Positions 21,997 to 32,769 of a DNA stretch of 64,000 nt are shown piece by piece (position 1 is the first letter of the stretch; each line of letters starts with the position of its first letter). The stretch spans positions 106,681,979 through 106,745,978 of the forward strand of contig CM035430.1 of assembly GCA_020310875.1 (NCBI GenBank), written 5' to 3'. The notes under the pieces were generated by a model. The model was not told the origin of the DNA, did not search any database, and saw only the letters and a program-made list of their open reading frames with translations. This DNA is from Ceratopteris richardii. Taxonomy: Eukaryota; Streptophyta; Polypodiopsida; Polypodiales; Pteridaceae. The position numbers and the translations under genes were made by a program.

Positions 21997-22444
21997 TGTA
22001 ATAAAGTAAGTCTATGATCTAAGGATCCGACTGGTTTAGACGGATCTAAAATCAGACACCATTTGGTCACCCATGTGTATGACCAAAGATCTTGAGTCTA
22101 GACTTACTAGGAGGTCATGTGCTCTTGTAAACAAGTGATCCACTTAGCTTAGTGGTTAAGTCTCAAGCATGTGAAGGAGGAGGTCTTGGGTTCAATCCCC
22201 ATGGGGTACATGGGGAGAGTATTTTGCCCAAAGAGATCTAGAGCCTTCTAGAAGCATCCACTTGAGTCAACTCGAGTTGACTGGGATGCCTGGTGCACAT
22301 GCAGTTATATGGGCGACACATGGATGGTTAGTATCCACCTACCCAAGAAAGCAGTCCCCTAAAGAGAGCTATATATAGAGGCATTTGGTTGGGAGGAGAG
22401 TCATCTCTCTAGCACGTGGTGGTCGTAATCCTTAGTCTCTTGCA
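21997..22444 (+). repeat. 3' LTR of the non-autonomous element
   Basis: 448 bp, TGTAATAAAGTAAG to AGTCTCTTGCA, followed by TTCTC (second target copy). It keeps the Pol III-like boxes (22144-22155 and 22188-22200). Confidence 0.9.
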
Positions 22445-22683
22445 TTCTCTTACACAAAATTTTCAAAGTCGAATTTAGTAGGAAATACAAGTTTCAATGG
22501 AGCCTCAATCAATTGACTTAGGGCTTCAAGTGCATAGAAACTTCCCAATTTCCATAAACCAATGTATCATTCAATGTCTCAGCTTGAGATAACGAATATG
22601 GACTTTAAACAAAGGTTTTAAATCAAAGCCTGAAAATGAGAAATCCAAAAAATGTAAACTTAGCACAAACCTAAGCATACTAT

Positions 22684-22860
22684 CCTGGGGCCATGGCCCA
22701 AGTGGTTTATACCACAAACCAGCTCGGAGGAAGTCTTGGGTTCAATTCCTGTAGGGTTGGACATACTCATAATCATTTTAATTAAGCTATATTTTAGATC
22801 CCTTTGGGTAGAAGGCTTTTGGTAAGTGTTCTCCACATGGAACACACCATGATTGTAGTA
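22684..22860 (+). mobile_element. SINE-like unit with tRNA-derived head
   Basis: Box A TGGCCCAAGTGG (22694-22705) and box B GGGTTCAATTCC (22738-22749), 32 nt apart, in a tRNA-like context. The body after box B has no coding. The right end and target duplication are not clear, so the end coordinate is approximate. It shares the block around box B with the LTR of the non-autonomous retrotransposon just upstream. Confidence 0.5.
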
Positions 22861-23219
22861 ATTCCAACTGCCATCATCATCTTCTTGTCTTCATATTTAA
22901 AATTGGAATAACTTTTCATGCATGAGGTTTCTTTGCCCACATTTAAGAGAAGGTGAAGGCAGAAGAAAAAAAAGGGGCCGAATATAAAGATTTAAGAAAA
23001 AAGTTTAAGAAAAAGATATATTTCTAAATCAAATCAAGATTTTATTCTATGATGTTAGAATCTTGGAACATGTGTTCCATTTTTGACATTGAACACATAA
23101 GTTCAAATGGATCTTGCTCATCGGGTAAGGACACAATATGTTTCACCACCATTGTGACCCCGATCTAAAAATATCAACAAATTCATCTAAATGTTTTCAA
23201 ACATGGATGCTACCAATCT

Positions 23220-23319
23220 CCTATTCATGCCAATAAAACAACAGAAAGGAGGATTCTATGATCATGACTCCTATTCATATCAATAAAACAACATAAGGAG
23301 CAGTCTATGATCATGAATG
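23220..23319 (+). repeat. 50-bp tandem duplication
   Basis: CCTATTCAT(G/A)(C/T)CAATAAAACAACA begins at 23220 and 23270; both copies end CTATGATCATGA. Confidence 0.85.
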
Positions 23320-24249
23320 TCAAGGAGAGATTCATGTTGTGTTTCCATCAAGAAAGGTAATTCCTCATATTGTTGACAATTAGCATGGATCAAAATTAGT
23401 TCCTTGTTGGTAATGGTCTCTATTTGAGTGGCAAAAACTAAAAACAGGAATGATATTCGATAGATTCTCTCCCTAGAGTTGACATAGTTGGAAAAGTTTA
23501 CTACCCCGATACAAAATCATAACCTCTTAAGCTAGATTTTGGTTGTGAATTTATAAAAAATGTACCAATAGCATATCTTGAGACAATTCACATCCTTGTT
23601 GTATGAAGTTTTCTTTTCCATAGAAAATGCACAATAGTAGGGTTCGAAACAATAATTTTTAGAGTATCTAATAAGAAAGACCACCTCAAGATTAGTGCTC
23701 TTTTACTAATAGTTACTCAATAGATTTTGAAAAATTGTAAAAATTAAGGTAACAAGACCTTGTTGATTATTGTTAAAGCCTTCAACACAAGAGATTGAGA
23801 TAAAATTATTGTAAGATGTGCCTTTTAGCAACTTATACTCTCTATTATTCTTCATAAAAGTGGAGGTTTAAACTTTGTTTATTCAACTATCTAAAAATAA
23901 TGATCTTGAAGCCATTTCAATTTATATATAAACATCAGTGGCCAAAAATGAACTTTTGTATTATTTTCCTATTCAAAAGAGGGATAAAGAGAAGGTTTTT
24001 CAACAAACAAAACCTCATCTCCACTTGTAGTGTGCATGTCAATAGAGAGATTGGATTATATAAAACTCAATAGATGATTTCTTTATTAAACTTGAATTTG
24101 AATTATTTGCTACTATTTAGGCATCATTTTCATTTCTAAGTATTATAAATTTTGGTTGTTTGATGCATAGATGAATCCTTGAAATCTATCTCCAAACCAA
24201 TGGTAGAAATATTCCATAATAAATATACGAGAAGACAAGTTTGCAAAAA

Positions 24250-24762
24250 TAGCTCAACAATGTAATGGTAGCAATAATAATAATAATAGTGTGTAGTGGT
24301 AGAAGCAAGAGAAGGAGCAATAGTAGTATTAGTACTAATAATAATACCAATACCAATACCAAAATCAACAATGGTAATATCGATAGTACTTGTAGTACTA
24401 GCAATAAAAATAGAAACAATGAAAGAAGTAAATGAAGGATCAATATTGATACTAGTACTAATATTAGTACCAATACGAATACAAAAAACAACAACAATAA
24501 CAATAGTAATATTGAAAATAGTTTTAGTAGTAGCAATAAAAATAGTAACAATGATAGAAGTGAAGAAGGATCAATATTAGTATTAGTTCCAATTTCAATA
24601 CCAAAAACGAAAACGATTCCAACTACAATATTAATGTTGATAGTAGAATAGAAGTAGGTGCAAGAGCTTAGTAACAATAGCAACAATAATAGTAGAAACA
24701 AACAATAGAAATATAAATAACAATAGTAGTAGTAGAAGTAATAGTAATCTAGTTCCTTTTTG
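24250..24762. repeat. Degenerate trinucleotide tract
   Basis: Interrupted AAT/AGT/ACC-type triplets (for example GTAGCAATAATAATAATAATAG) over 500 bp. A 217-codon leucine/valine/isoleucine-rich open frame on the minus strand is a low-complexity artefact. The tract lies on the downstream side of the copia gag interrupted by element B, where such gags carry Asn/Tyr/Gly-rich segments, so it may be an expanded part of that gag. Confidence 0.7.
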
Positions 24763-24767
24763 GGTCT

Positions 24768-24974
24768 TGTTGGAGTTAGATGTATGCGGAAGCACGTGAA
24801 CAACACAAGGAAGAAGAAGAAGCTTGGAACACGACACACAATACTGAATGTATTACTAGAGAATGTACAAAGATTAGTAGCCCATTAGGGAAATAGGCGT
24901 ATATACAAGCCGGGGGAAAAAAACCTCCTAAAGAGGGAAAAAGTGCTCCGGTGGTCCTGGAGTGTTCACACACA
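24768..24974 (-). repeat. 3' LTR of element B
   Basis: 207 bp; plus-strand reading TGTTGGAGTTAG to GTTCACACACA. Its match with 29640-29848 stops exactly at CACACA. Confidence 0.85.
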
Positions 24975-24996
24975 TCACTAGCTAAATATATCAACA

Positions 24997-25010
24997 AACC
25001 CCCTTGGGAG
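24997..25010 (-). promoter_or_regulatory. Polypurine tract of element B, 22 bp from the LTR edge
   Basis: AACCCCCTTGGGAG on the plus strand, that is CTCCCAAGGGGGTT on the coding strand. Unusually, 22 bp separate it from the LTR boundary defined by the shared sequence. Confidence 0.6.
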
Positions 25011-25069
25011 TGATGCGGTGAACATGTAGCTCACACTCATGTATAAGGAAGTACCAAGCTATGTGGAAA

Positions 25070-28000
25070 TCACTCCACAAAAGGAAGTAAGCCCAAAGCT
25101 TTGCAGAAAGCTTCAAACTTCTCCCTAGGCCGGCAGAGCCTTCGTGAAAAGGTCTACAATGTTCTCCTGCGTGGGCACATATGCCAAGCTGATCTCCCCA
25201 GCAGAGAACCTCTCCCTGACATAATGATAATGCACCTCAATGTGCTTAGTGTGAGCATGGAACACATGGTTCCTAGCAACTGCCAATGTGCTCTGACTGT
25301 TAGTGAAGATGGTGGTGGCAGAAGACTGACCACCACCCAAATCAGCCATAAGGCATCTGAGCCACACACACTCAACAGTCACTGTGAAAGCTACCCTATA
25401 CTTAGCCTCACAACTAGAAGTGGCCACAATAGGCTGCTTCTTGCTCAACCAAGATATACATGAGCTACCAAGCATGAAGCAAAAGCCACTAGTGGACACA
25501 CGAGTGTCATAGCAACCAACCCAGTCTCAAAAAAAGCATGCAAATCTGGCAGTAGTGATCCCCCCTTAGGATAAAACAACCCAAGTAGCCGAGTACCACT
25601 CAAGTAGTGAAAGATGCGCTTAACCACCTTCCAATGCTTGACACCTAGGCAATGCATAAAGCTTCTCATCTCTGAGACAACAAACTGAATATCTGGTCAA
25701 GTAATGCATAAGTAAATTAGGCATCCAACAACCTCTTGATAGAGGACATCATCAAATGCATCTCCAACATCATGAACACTCAATCGTAAACTTGTCTCCC
25801 TAGGAGTGGCAATAAGGTTATAGTCTTCAAGGCCAAAATGCTGCAATAATGTGTTAATATATTTTGTTTGACACAAAGCCAATCCACCATCAACTTGCAT
25901 GAACTGAATGCCCAAATAGTGATGCAAATGCCCCAAATCAGACATCTCAAATGAGGCATGCAAATCAACCTTAAAACCAGCAATATGCTTCTCAATAGGA
26001 CCAATGAGCAACATGTCATCAACATAGACCACAATGATCAGAAGCACATCATTAGCACGCTTAACATATAAGGTGCTCTCAATTGGACTGTTCTCAAAAC
26101 CATGTGCAATCAGATAGGCATTTATCTTCTCATACCAAGCACGTGGTGCTTGCGTTAAACCATATAATGCCTTCTTTAACATGCACACATGTTTTTCATG
26201 CCCTTTTTGCATAAAGCCACGGGGCTTGAAAACATACACTTCTTCATACAAGTCACCATTCAGAAATGCAGTTTTAATGTCCAAATGATGTACATTCCAA
26301 CCATGATGAGTTGCAAGTGCACATATGCTCTGAACAGTAGTCATGCGACATATAGGTGCAAAGTTCTCATCAAAATCAATGCCTCTTTCCTCTGCATAAC
26401 CCTTTGCAACAAGCCTAGTCTTATAACTGTCAACTATTCCATCAGGCTTATGCTTTAGCTTGTAAACCCACTTAGTGCCAATGGCATTCTTGCCAGGAGG
26501 CAACTCACATAAAGACCAAGTACTATTCTTCATTATAGCATCATATTCAGATTGCATAACAGCCATCCAATTTTCTGAATTTTGTGCTTCGTCAAATGAA
26601 ACAGGCTCATTCTCATCACAGAGACTAGATGCAGCCATAGCATAGCAATCTGATGCAAAAGAGGCACTATGAGAGCCTGATCGAGTACGATATGATAGAG
26701 GTGCATCTAATTTGCTATCATGCAAAGTCTGCGCTAGCCATTTTGGCATAGTTTTTGCCTCCTCAATATAAGCTCTCTCATCAACAAGTGCATCATGTAG
26801 ATCCATATCAGAAATGGGATGATCTGCATCATCACGTGAAACCTGCAAAGGCTGAGAAGTTGCGTCATTAGGACCAGCACTAGATTGTCCACCTATAAAA
26901 AGAGGCAACAAAGTATCATACATGTCTTTGGAGCTAACAGATGTCTCCTTAGTACATGAAAGCAATGGTTGAATAGCATCTTCCACAAAAACAACATCAA
27001 GGCTAACTAGAATGTGTTTAGTTTGTGGATTATAGAGATGATAACCTTTACTTTCAGAACTGTACCCAACAAAAATACATTTTACTCCTTTATCATCCAA
27101 TTTTCTACAATGTTGTTCAAGCACTAATGCATATGCCAAACAACCAAAAACACGCAAATGAGCAACACATGGCTTGCGATCATGACAAGCCTCATATGGA
27201 GTGATAGACTGCAACGCTTTAGTCAGACACCTGTTAAGTACATATGCTGCACACATGACAGCCTCAAGCTAGAAACTATGTGGTAAAGCCTGACTCTTGA
27301 CCATACACCTCGCCATCTCCATGAGTGACCTATTCTTTTGTTGAGCAACTCCATTTTGTTGAGGTTGATAGGGCTTTGTACACTGGTGTTTTATCCCAGG
27401 TTCAGCCAGAAATGCATTAAGATCAGAAGATATATATTCCCCCCCTCAATCAGAATGGAGGGTGCCCATTTTACATGCTGATAGATTTTCATCCAAAACC
27501 AAAAAATGTTTGAAGCACATGAACACTTCGGACTTTACCTTCAATGGATATACCCATGCATGCTTGGAAAAATCATCAATGAAAGTCACGAAGTAAAGAT
27601 AGTTTCCAAAAGAAGGTGTCTGCATATGACCACAGACATCACTATGTACAAGCTACAATTTTTGAGTAGCCCAAACTGAACCATCTTTTGGAAGTGAGAA
27701 ACGCTGCATTTTGCCCAAAATACAGCCTTCACAAAGATGTTTTCCAAGTGCCTCAAGTTTGGGCAAAGAGGACACCATTTCAGATTTCTGTAGGTGTAGC
27801 AAACTAGCTAAATTCAGATGACCAAAGCATGCATGCCAAAGCTTTGCGTCTGACATAGCCTAAGAATCATGTACTGCACATGCCGAATCATTCACAGATC
27901 TTTCATAGTCTATGAGCTTATACAATCCATGACATAAAATGCCAGAATCAATAAGCACATCGCCATTTGACAGATCATGAATTGTATACTTGTCATCAAC

Positions 28001-29315
28001 AAATTTCACAACCAAGCCAATCTTGGCTAATGCAGAAACTGATAACAGGTTCTTCTTGATCCCTGGCACATATAAAGCATCTCACAAAGTGAAAGAACTA
28101 CCATCAGCTGAAGTCAAAATGATCTTACCAACTCCCATAATAGGATAAGAGGAGTTGTTGGCACATGTAACAACATTCCTTGTAGGGGCAAGTTGAGTGA
28201 AGAGAAGAAACTGCGCTGCGAGGTAATATGTGGTCGCCCCACTGTCAAAGTACCGAACATCTGAGTCTACTATAGACATGCACTGCTCATGAGAAGATGG
28301 GCAAAAAATGCAAACAATAGTAAACACCCATTCTTCTTCTTGCAGAAGATTAGCAAACTTTGTTTTTGGTGTAGAGGCCTCTGCAACAACCATTCCAACC
28401 TCTTTTTCTTTGCCTCTTTAGCAACTAGTTTTGGATAGTTCATTATGATATGATCATTTCCTTTACAGTACTTGCAGAACAATTTCTACTTTTCTGATTT
28501 CTTTTCATCTTTGTCTTCCCTCTTTGATTGTGCAGAATTAGCAGATTTCTGCTTACTAGTTGAAGAGCTCCATTTTCCTTTGCCCTTCTGACTAGCCAGG
28601 AATGCTTGATCCGCAACTCGCATAATGGACGTCTTCTGCCTAGACTGATCTTCCTGCAATAGAACAGAGACTAACTCCTCAAATGAAAGGCATTTGGATT
28701 GGCTTTCATCATGAACGGAAGAGTAGAAGTAAAACTCTGATATGAATCAGGAAGACCATTCAAAATGTTCTGCACAAGTGAGCTATCTGGTATAACCTCA
28801 TCAACAAAAATCAATTGTTCCTTCAAGTCTTTGATCTTTGTTAGAAAACTGTCCATAGAATCACCTTCATTCATGTGCTCACTCTCCAACTATTTTCAGA
28901 GGTAAGCAACACGAGCCTCATTCCTAGCTTGGTACAATGTTGTAAGTGTATCTCAAGCATCCTTAGATGTTCTACAAGAGCAAATATGAGGAATAATGGC
29001 ACGTTTGATAGACAAAGCTATCAATGCATGTGCCTGGGCATCTCTACCATCCTAATGAATTTTCTGTATAGTAACCACAGCACGAACAAGAATATGCATA
29101 ATATCATCATCTTCGACACCTTCTGCATCAGCTTCAGTACCTGCAGTAGTAACAGTTGCAGGTGTGATAGGACGTTTTTCAACACCCTGCACAATGTTCC
29201 ACAGTCCTTTTGCAACCAAAACATGTTGCATCATATAAGCCCACAACAGGTAGCTGGTACCATCCAACTTATCCTCAACAACCAACATACAAAATACATC
29301 ACTGCTTTTAGCCAT
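25070..29315 (-). pseudogene. Gag-pol pseudogene of copia element B
   Basis: Starts with a copia gag N-terminus at ATG 29313-29315 (KLDGTSYLLWAYMM). Visible in order: gag body; zinc knuckle CKYCKGNDHIIMNY with the last cysteine replaced by Tyr (about 28430-28480); protease FDSGAT (about 28240); integrase WHACFGHLN..CEGCILGK (about 27700-27850), where the family has WHARFGH; integrase core (about 27200-27600); RT with LDIKTAFLNGDL and YVDDMLLIG (about 26000-26300); RNase H with SSCEAKYR and KHIEVHYHYVRER (about 25180-25420). Many stops and frameshifts split it, among them near 27256, 25697, 25445 and 25125. The C-terminus ends at TGA 25070-25072 after a frameshift. Non-functional. Confidence 0.88.
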
Positions 29316-29625
29316 GGCCGGTGACTATACCTTGATGCAGAAAATTATCTCAAAAAGTTGAACAGAACTGCCCAGACAAATTCTACTAAACCTATAGCAG
29401 ACTTCGAGTCGCTTATACTTGCGAACCGAAATTAGTATATACCTTTGGCACAAAAAGACAAAATAGCCTACACAAGACTACGATAGTGTGTTCTGAGGCC
29501 AAAATGAGCACAAAGCGAAGCCATTTTGATCTTGAAAACACGTTGAGTATGCTCACCAAAATTCGTGCGATTCTGAGATTGCAATCGAAGAGGTGTCGAC
29601 GATGCCCTAGATGAAGTGGCGACCT

Positions 29626-29637
29626 GCTTTGATACCA
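29626..29637 (-). promoter_or_regulatory. Primer-binding site of element B
   Basis: GCTTTGATACCA on the plus strand, TGGTATCAAAGC on the element strand; one change from the iMet consensus. Confidence 0.8.
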
Positions 29638-29639
29638 AT

Positions 29640-29848
29640 TGTTGGAGTTAGACATTTGCGGAAGCACACGAACAACACAAGGAAGAAGAAGAAGCTTGGA
29701 GCACAACACACAATACTGAACGTATTACTAGAGAATGTACAAAGATTAGTAGCCTATTAGGGCAATAGGCGTATATACAAGCTGGGGGAAAAAAAACCTC
29801 CTAAAGAGGGAAAAAGGTGCCCCGGTGGTCCTAGAGTGTTCACACACA
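29640..29848 (-). repeat. 5' LTR of element B
   Basis: 209 bp, TGTTGGAGTTAG to GTTCACACACA, followed by AGTCT. It lacks the 22 bp that would reach a PPT-adjacent edge. Confidence 0.85.
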
Positions 29849-30710
29849 AGTCTTTCCATTGAATCAACAATTCTGAGTGGTGTGGTTGGCCTTATCACAT
29901 ATGGCACAAGGTTGAACATTCTTGCCTTTGGTTTTGTCATGCTTTGGTCCTTTCTTCTTCCCTTTGCACTTTTCTCTTGCTTGGAAAGTTGGCTTGGGAA
30001 GTCTCTTCTTCAATCCTCTTCCTTCTTCTTGCCTTACAATTTCTTGTCCTTCTTATCTACATACATAGCACTAGTTGAATTACCTTGATAGAAGTTACCT
30101 TGCTTTATCCTATTGTTGGCCTCTTGATTGAAGGCTTGTCTAAGAAAGATGTTAAAGTCTAGAGTTTGCACATCCATGATGAGGTCATAGACTATGGTGA
30201 AAGATTGCCATAGCTTGGCACCTCTAATCCCATTTAATGTCTGCCTCATGATGGCTTCTTCTTCAATCATCTCTCCAATGGATGCCACTTGATCAGCAAC
30301 CTCCTCGACCTTCGCAACAAAATCTTTGATGGTTTGTTTTGGAGTCTTCTTCATCTCATTGAACTCATTCCAAAGATGATTCTTCCTTGGTTTTGTACTA
30401 GTAGAAAAGAAAGTCTCTAGGGCATCCCAAGTCTCTTGAGATGTCTTGCATCCTCTAATATGTGGTAATAGAAAATCAGAGATAGATTTTAGTATGTATG
30501 ACCTTGCTTGATCATCCCTTGCACACCAAAGTGTGAGCTTATCTATTTCCTCTTGAGTGGTTCCTCATTTGGATCTTGGAATAGGCATTGCTTCATCACC
30601 TGATACAATCCCATATAGATTTCTTCCTTGGAAATAGGCCTCCATTCTGATTTTCCAAACTTTAGATTCAACCTCTTTCTTTGTGCATACATACTCTTGT
30701 AGTGTTTCTT
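29849..30710 (-). pseudogene. Copia gag fragment, target of element B
   Basis: UBN2-type gag read on the minus strand: N-terminus IRMEAYFQGRNLYG (about 30640), CARDDQARSYIL, then MKKTPKQTIKDFVAKVEEVADQ (about 30290-30350), and a zinc knuckle CAICDKANHTTQNC (about 29875-29920) followed by a TGA. It resembles the gag of element E (50300 onward), so it belongs to the same clade. It is cut by element B just after the knuckle. There is no pol beyond it. Confidence 0.75.
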
Positions 30711-32425
30711 GCTAATTAGAGTGTTATAAAATTTTTGATAAATCTCTTTTATAAGTGTGCTCTCTTGGTTTGTATACTTGTATCTCTCTTGTCTCTTGTG
30801 CTAAAAATATGTACATTTATATATATGTAAGTATGTATGTAAAGGAACTACAAATGGATTTCTTATTAGTTGAAAATCTAGAGGATGGTACAAGAAAGAG
30901 TTGGTTGTTTTCAACTTGATATGGGGCATATTGCATTCAACAAGAAATCCTTTGATAAACATAATGGCATTGACCTAATGAACATAACAATTTGCTTAAT
31001 AAGCTTATAGTTATTTTTGTATAAATCAAGGCATCCAAAATTTGAGCTGCTGAATGATCCAAGCAATATTCATATCCCATTTCTTGCATAGGCATAAAAT
31101 AAGAAGGAAGGAACCACATCTTAGGGGAGGGTATTGCAAAGTATGTGCAATATTTCTATCCCAAAAGGCCCCTAATCTCACACCACCAACAACAATGATT
31201 CTCAAATGAAAGACATGGTGGTGAAGAGGATAAAGCTAAAGTTTCGTTTAGATACCAATAAAATGTAGCCTCCGCCATGGGAATCCCTTTTGTAAGTTTC
31301 ATCCCACATTACATGTATCACTAGATTCCAAATATAGAAGTCGAACATTATAGTAAACTTTAAACGTAGCCTGGATACATTTCATAATATGTTCTAGTTT
31401 CTAATGTGCCTCCTCATAGAAATTTGAGGAGTGTGGCATACTTAACCTTCTATACATGATTAATAGCACACATAAACAAGATAACAAGAAAACAATATGC
31501 AAATGATGGTAAAAGATACTATGCTCCAATTAATGATAATTCATGTACAAGATAATGATATGCTCTAAATAATTACAAAGTAACGGAAGAAACATACAAA
31601 CTCAAGAATACCAAAGCGAGCAAGTGAAAAGTAAGAAAATGAGGTATGAAGAAGCTTAAGAAAAACTTTCCATGATGAGGTGAAATTCTTCTAATAACGG
31701 TTGTCCCTATTTTACATGTATAAGAACTCCTTAAAGTGTCATGGACAAGTTTGAAGTTAACTAAATATGTGTGGTCTATTTAAAGTCACTTTTTAATGCA
31801 TTATTGACTTGTTGAAATTAGAGTTTGAGTGCTATATATGGTTGGATTGTTCTCTTCAAGAATATGTGATTGCCTTCTCATACATGGAATGATCTTTTTT
31901 GACCTAATTTGACTTTACTCCTATTATACAAACTACTCAATATTTTTATGAATATTTAAATAATAGAGGTATTCTACCTAAAAATATACAAATTAGAATT
32001 TATAATGTCCTAATAGCTAAATATCTAGCGATCCCCCCCCCCCCCCCCCCAAATTCTAGTTCTTTGGGGTTCAAAATTCCAAAAACGTTGTCAGTAGAAG
32101 GGAGGATTGGAAAACACTTTAGAAAGATAATGTGACATCTTTTTGTTCTATTGCAATCTAAAGTCAAAAGATAATTCCAAAATATCAAATTATTTTTCCA
32201 CAGATCTTGGAACTTATGCAAATAATATTGTCTTTTGAACTTGATGAAAATATTATTTTGATTAATATTCAAGTCAGTTTGAGCATTGAGGAACTCCAAG
32301 TTTCTTTCATAATCTTCTTGTTTCATATTACATTTGTGAAAGGATTTTCTCCACCATCTTTTGAAGAACATATCTACATATTTTGCACACATAATGAACT
32401 TATAAAGAAATTTGGATACCCATTT
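30711..32425. other. Non-coding flank, possible leader and LTR of the gag fragment
   Basis: Upstream of the minus-strand gag fragment, the plus-strand string TTTAGATACCAATAAAATG (31244-31262) resembles a minus-strand PBS (GATACCA) followed by an LTR edge (TGTAGCC at 31262). If so, 30711-31245 is the leader and the LTR runs rightward from about 31262. No partner LTR was found. The rest shows no gene. Confidence 0.25.
32033..32050 (+). repeat. 18-bp poly-C run
   Basis: Eighteen consecutive C residues; a simple homopolymer. Its exact length could be a sequencing or assembly approximation. Confidence 0.8.
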
Positions 32426-32430
32426 CTTTT

Positions 32431-32723
32431 TGTTGGGTGTGTGTACTAGTGCGAGAGACACACAAGAAGCACACACAAGGAGCACAAACACAGCAAGACA
32501 CACGGAGAAGACGATGGCTCGAATAGGTCTCTCTATTGATCAATGAACTGATTTGTAGTAAGAGCTGAATAATATCCCTAAGTACTAAGTACCACCACAT
32601 ATGAGAGTATCAAGTATGTGGTAACATGGGGAAAAAGCCTCTAGCCAGCACTAGAGTAAAAAGTGCCCATGTATAGGGAAAAGGTTCACATCAAAGCTAC
32701 TCGAGGAACACATAAGTGTAACA
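32431..32723 (-). repeat. 3' LTR of element C
   Basis: 293 bp, plus-strand TGTTGGGTGTGTGT to CATAAGTGTAACA, preceded by CTTTT. Confidence 0.93.
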
Positions 32724-32737
32724 AATCCTCTTGGAGC
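32724..32737 (-). promoter_or_regulatory. Polypurine tract of element C
   Basis: AATCCTCTTGGAGC on the plus strand, GCTCCAAGAGGATT on the element strand, directly adjoining the LTR. Confidence 0.65.
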
Positions 32738-32769
32738 GAATGATGTGAACACATACAGGGAGTGACAGA

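Larger units (their letters stand above)
18641..22444 (+). mobile_element. Non-autonomous LTR retrotransposon (LARD-like), no gag-pol
   Basis: 3804 bp bounded by LTRs 18641-19083 and 21997-22444, flanked by the perfect 5-bp duplication TTCTC (18636-18640 and 22445-22449). The 5' LTR is followed by TGGTATCAGAGC and the 3' LTR is preceded by a purine tract. The 2913-bp interior has no gag, protease, integrase or RT in any frame, so it must have relied on enzymes supplied by another element. The LTRs differ at roughly 30 positions (about 7% by eye), making it an old insertion. The interior holds a tRNA-like module (19326-19386) and a 56-bp inverted repeat spanning 19911-21458. Confidence 0.88.
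22450..24249. other. Non-coding spacer
   Basis: Apart from the SINE-like unit (22684-22860) and a 50-bp duplication (23220-23319), I see no gene or element here. Confidence 0.4.
24768..29848 (-). mobile_element. Copia element B, old, inserted in another copia gag
   Basis: 5081 bp on the minus strand: 5' LTR 29640-29848, PBS 29626-29637, decayed gag-pol 29315-25070, 3' LTR 24768-24974. Flanks are GGTCT (24763-24767) and AGTCT (29849-29853), one mismatch. Across the junction the interrupted reading frame joins sensibly (gag CX2CX4HX4C at 29849-29910, with its downstream side at 24767), supporting this target site. LTRs differ by about 13 substitutions and 2 indels in 208 bp, mostly transitions. 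A relative occupies 62100-64000. Confidence 0.85.

Noticed and set aside
24186..24839. 217-codon leucine/valine/isoleucine-rich open frame on the minus strand
   Set aside because: It is a translation of the degenerate triplet tract; composition, not coding, keeps it open.
32000..32503. 167-codon frame on the minus strand ending in a glycine run
   Set aside because: The glycines are the 18-bp poly-C run and part of the frame lies in the LTR of element C; not a gene.
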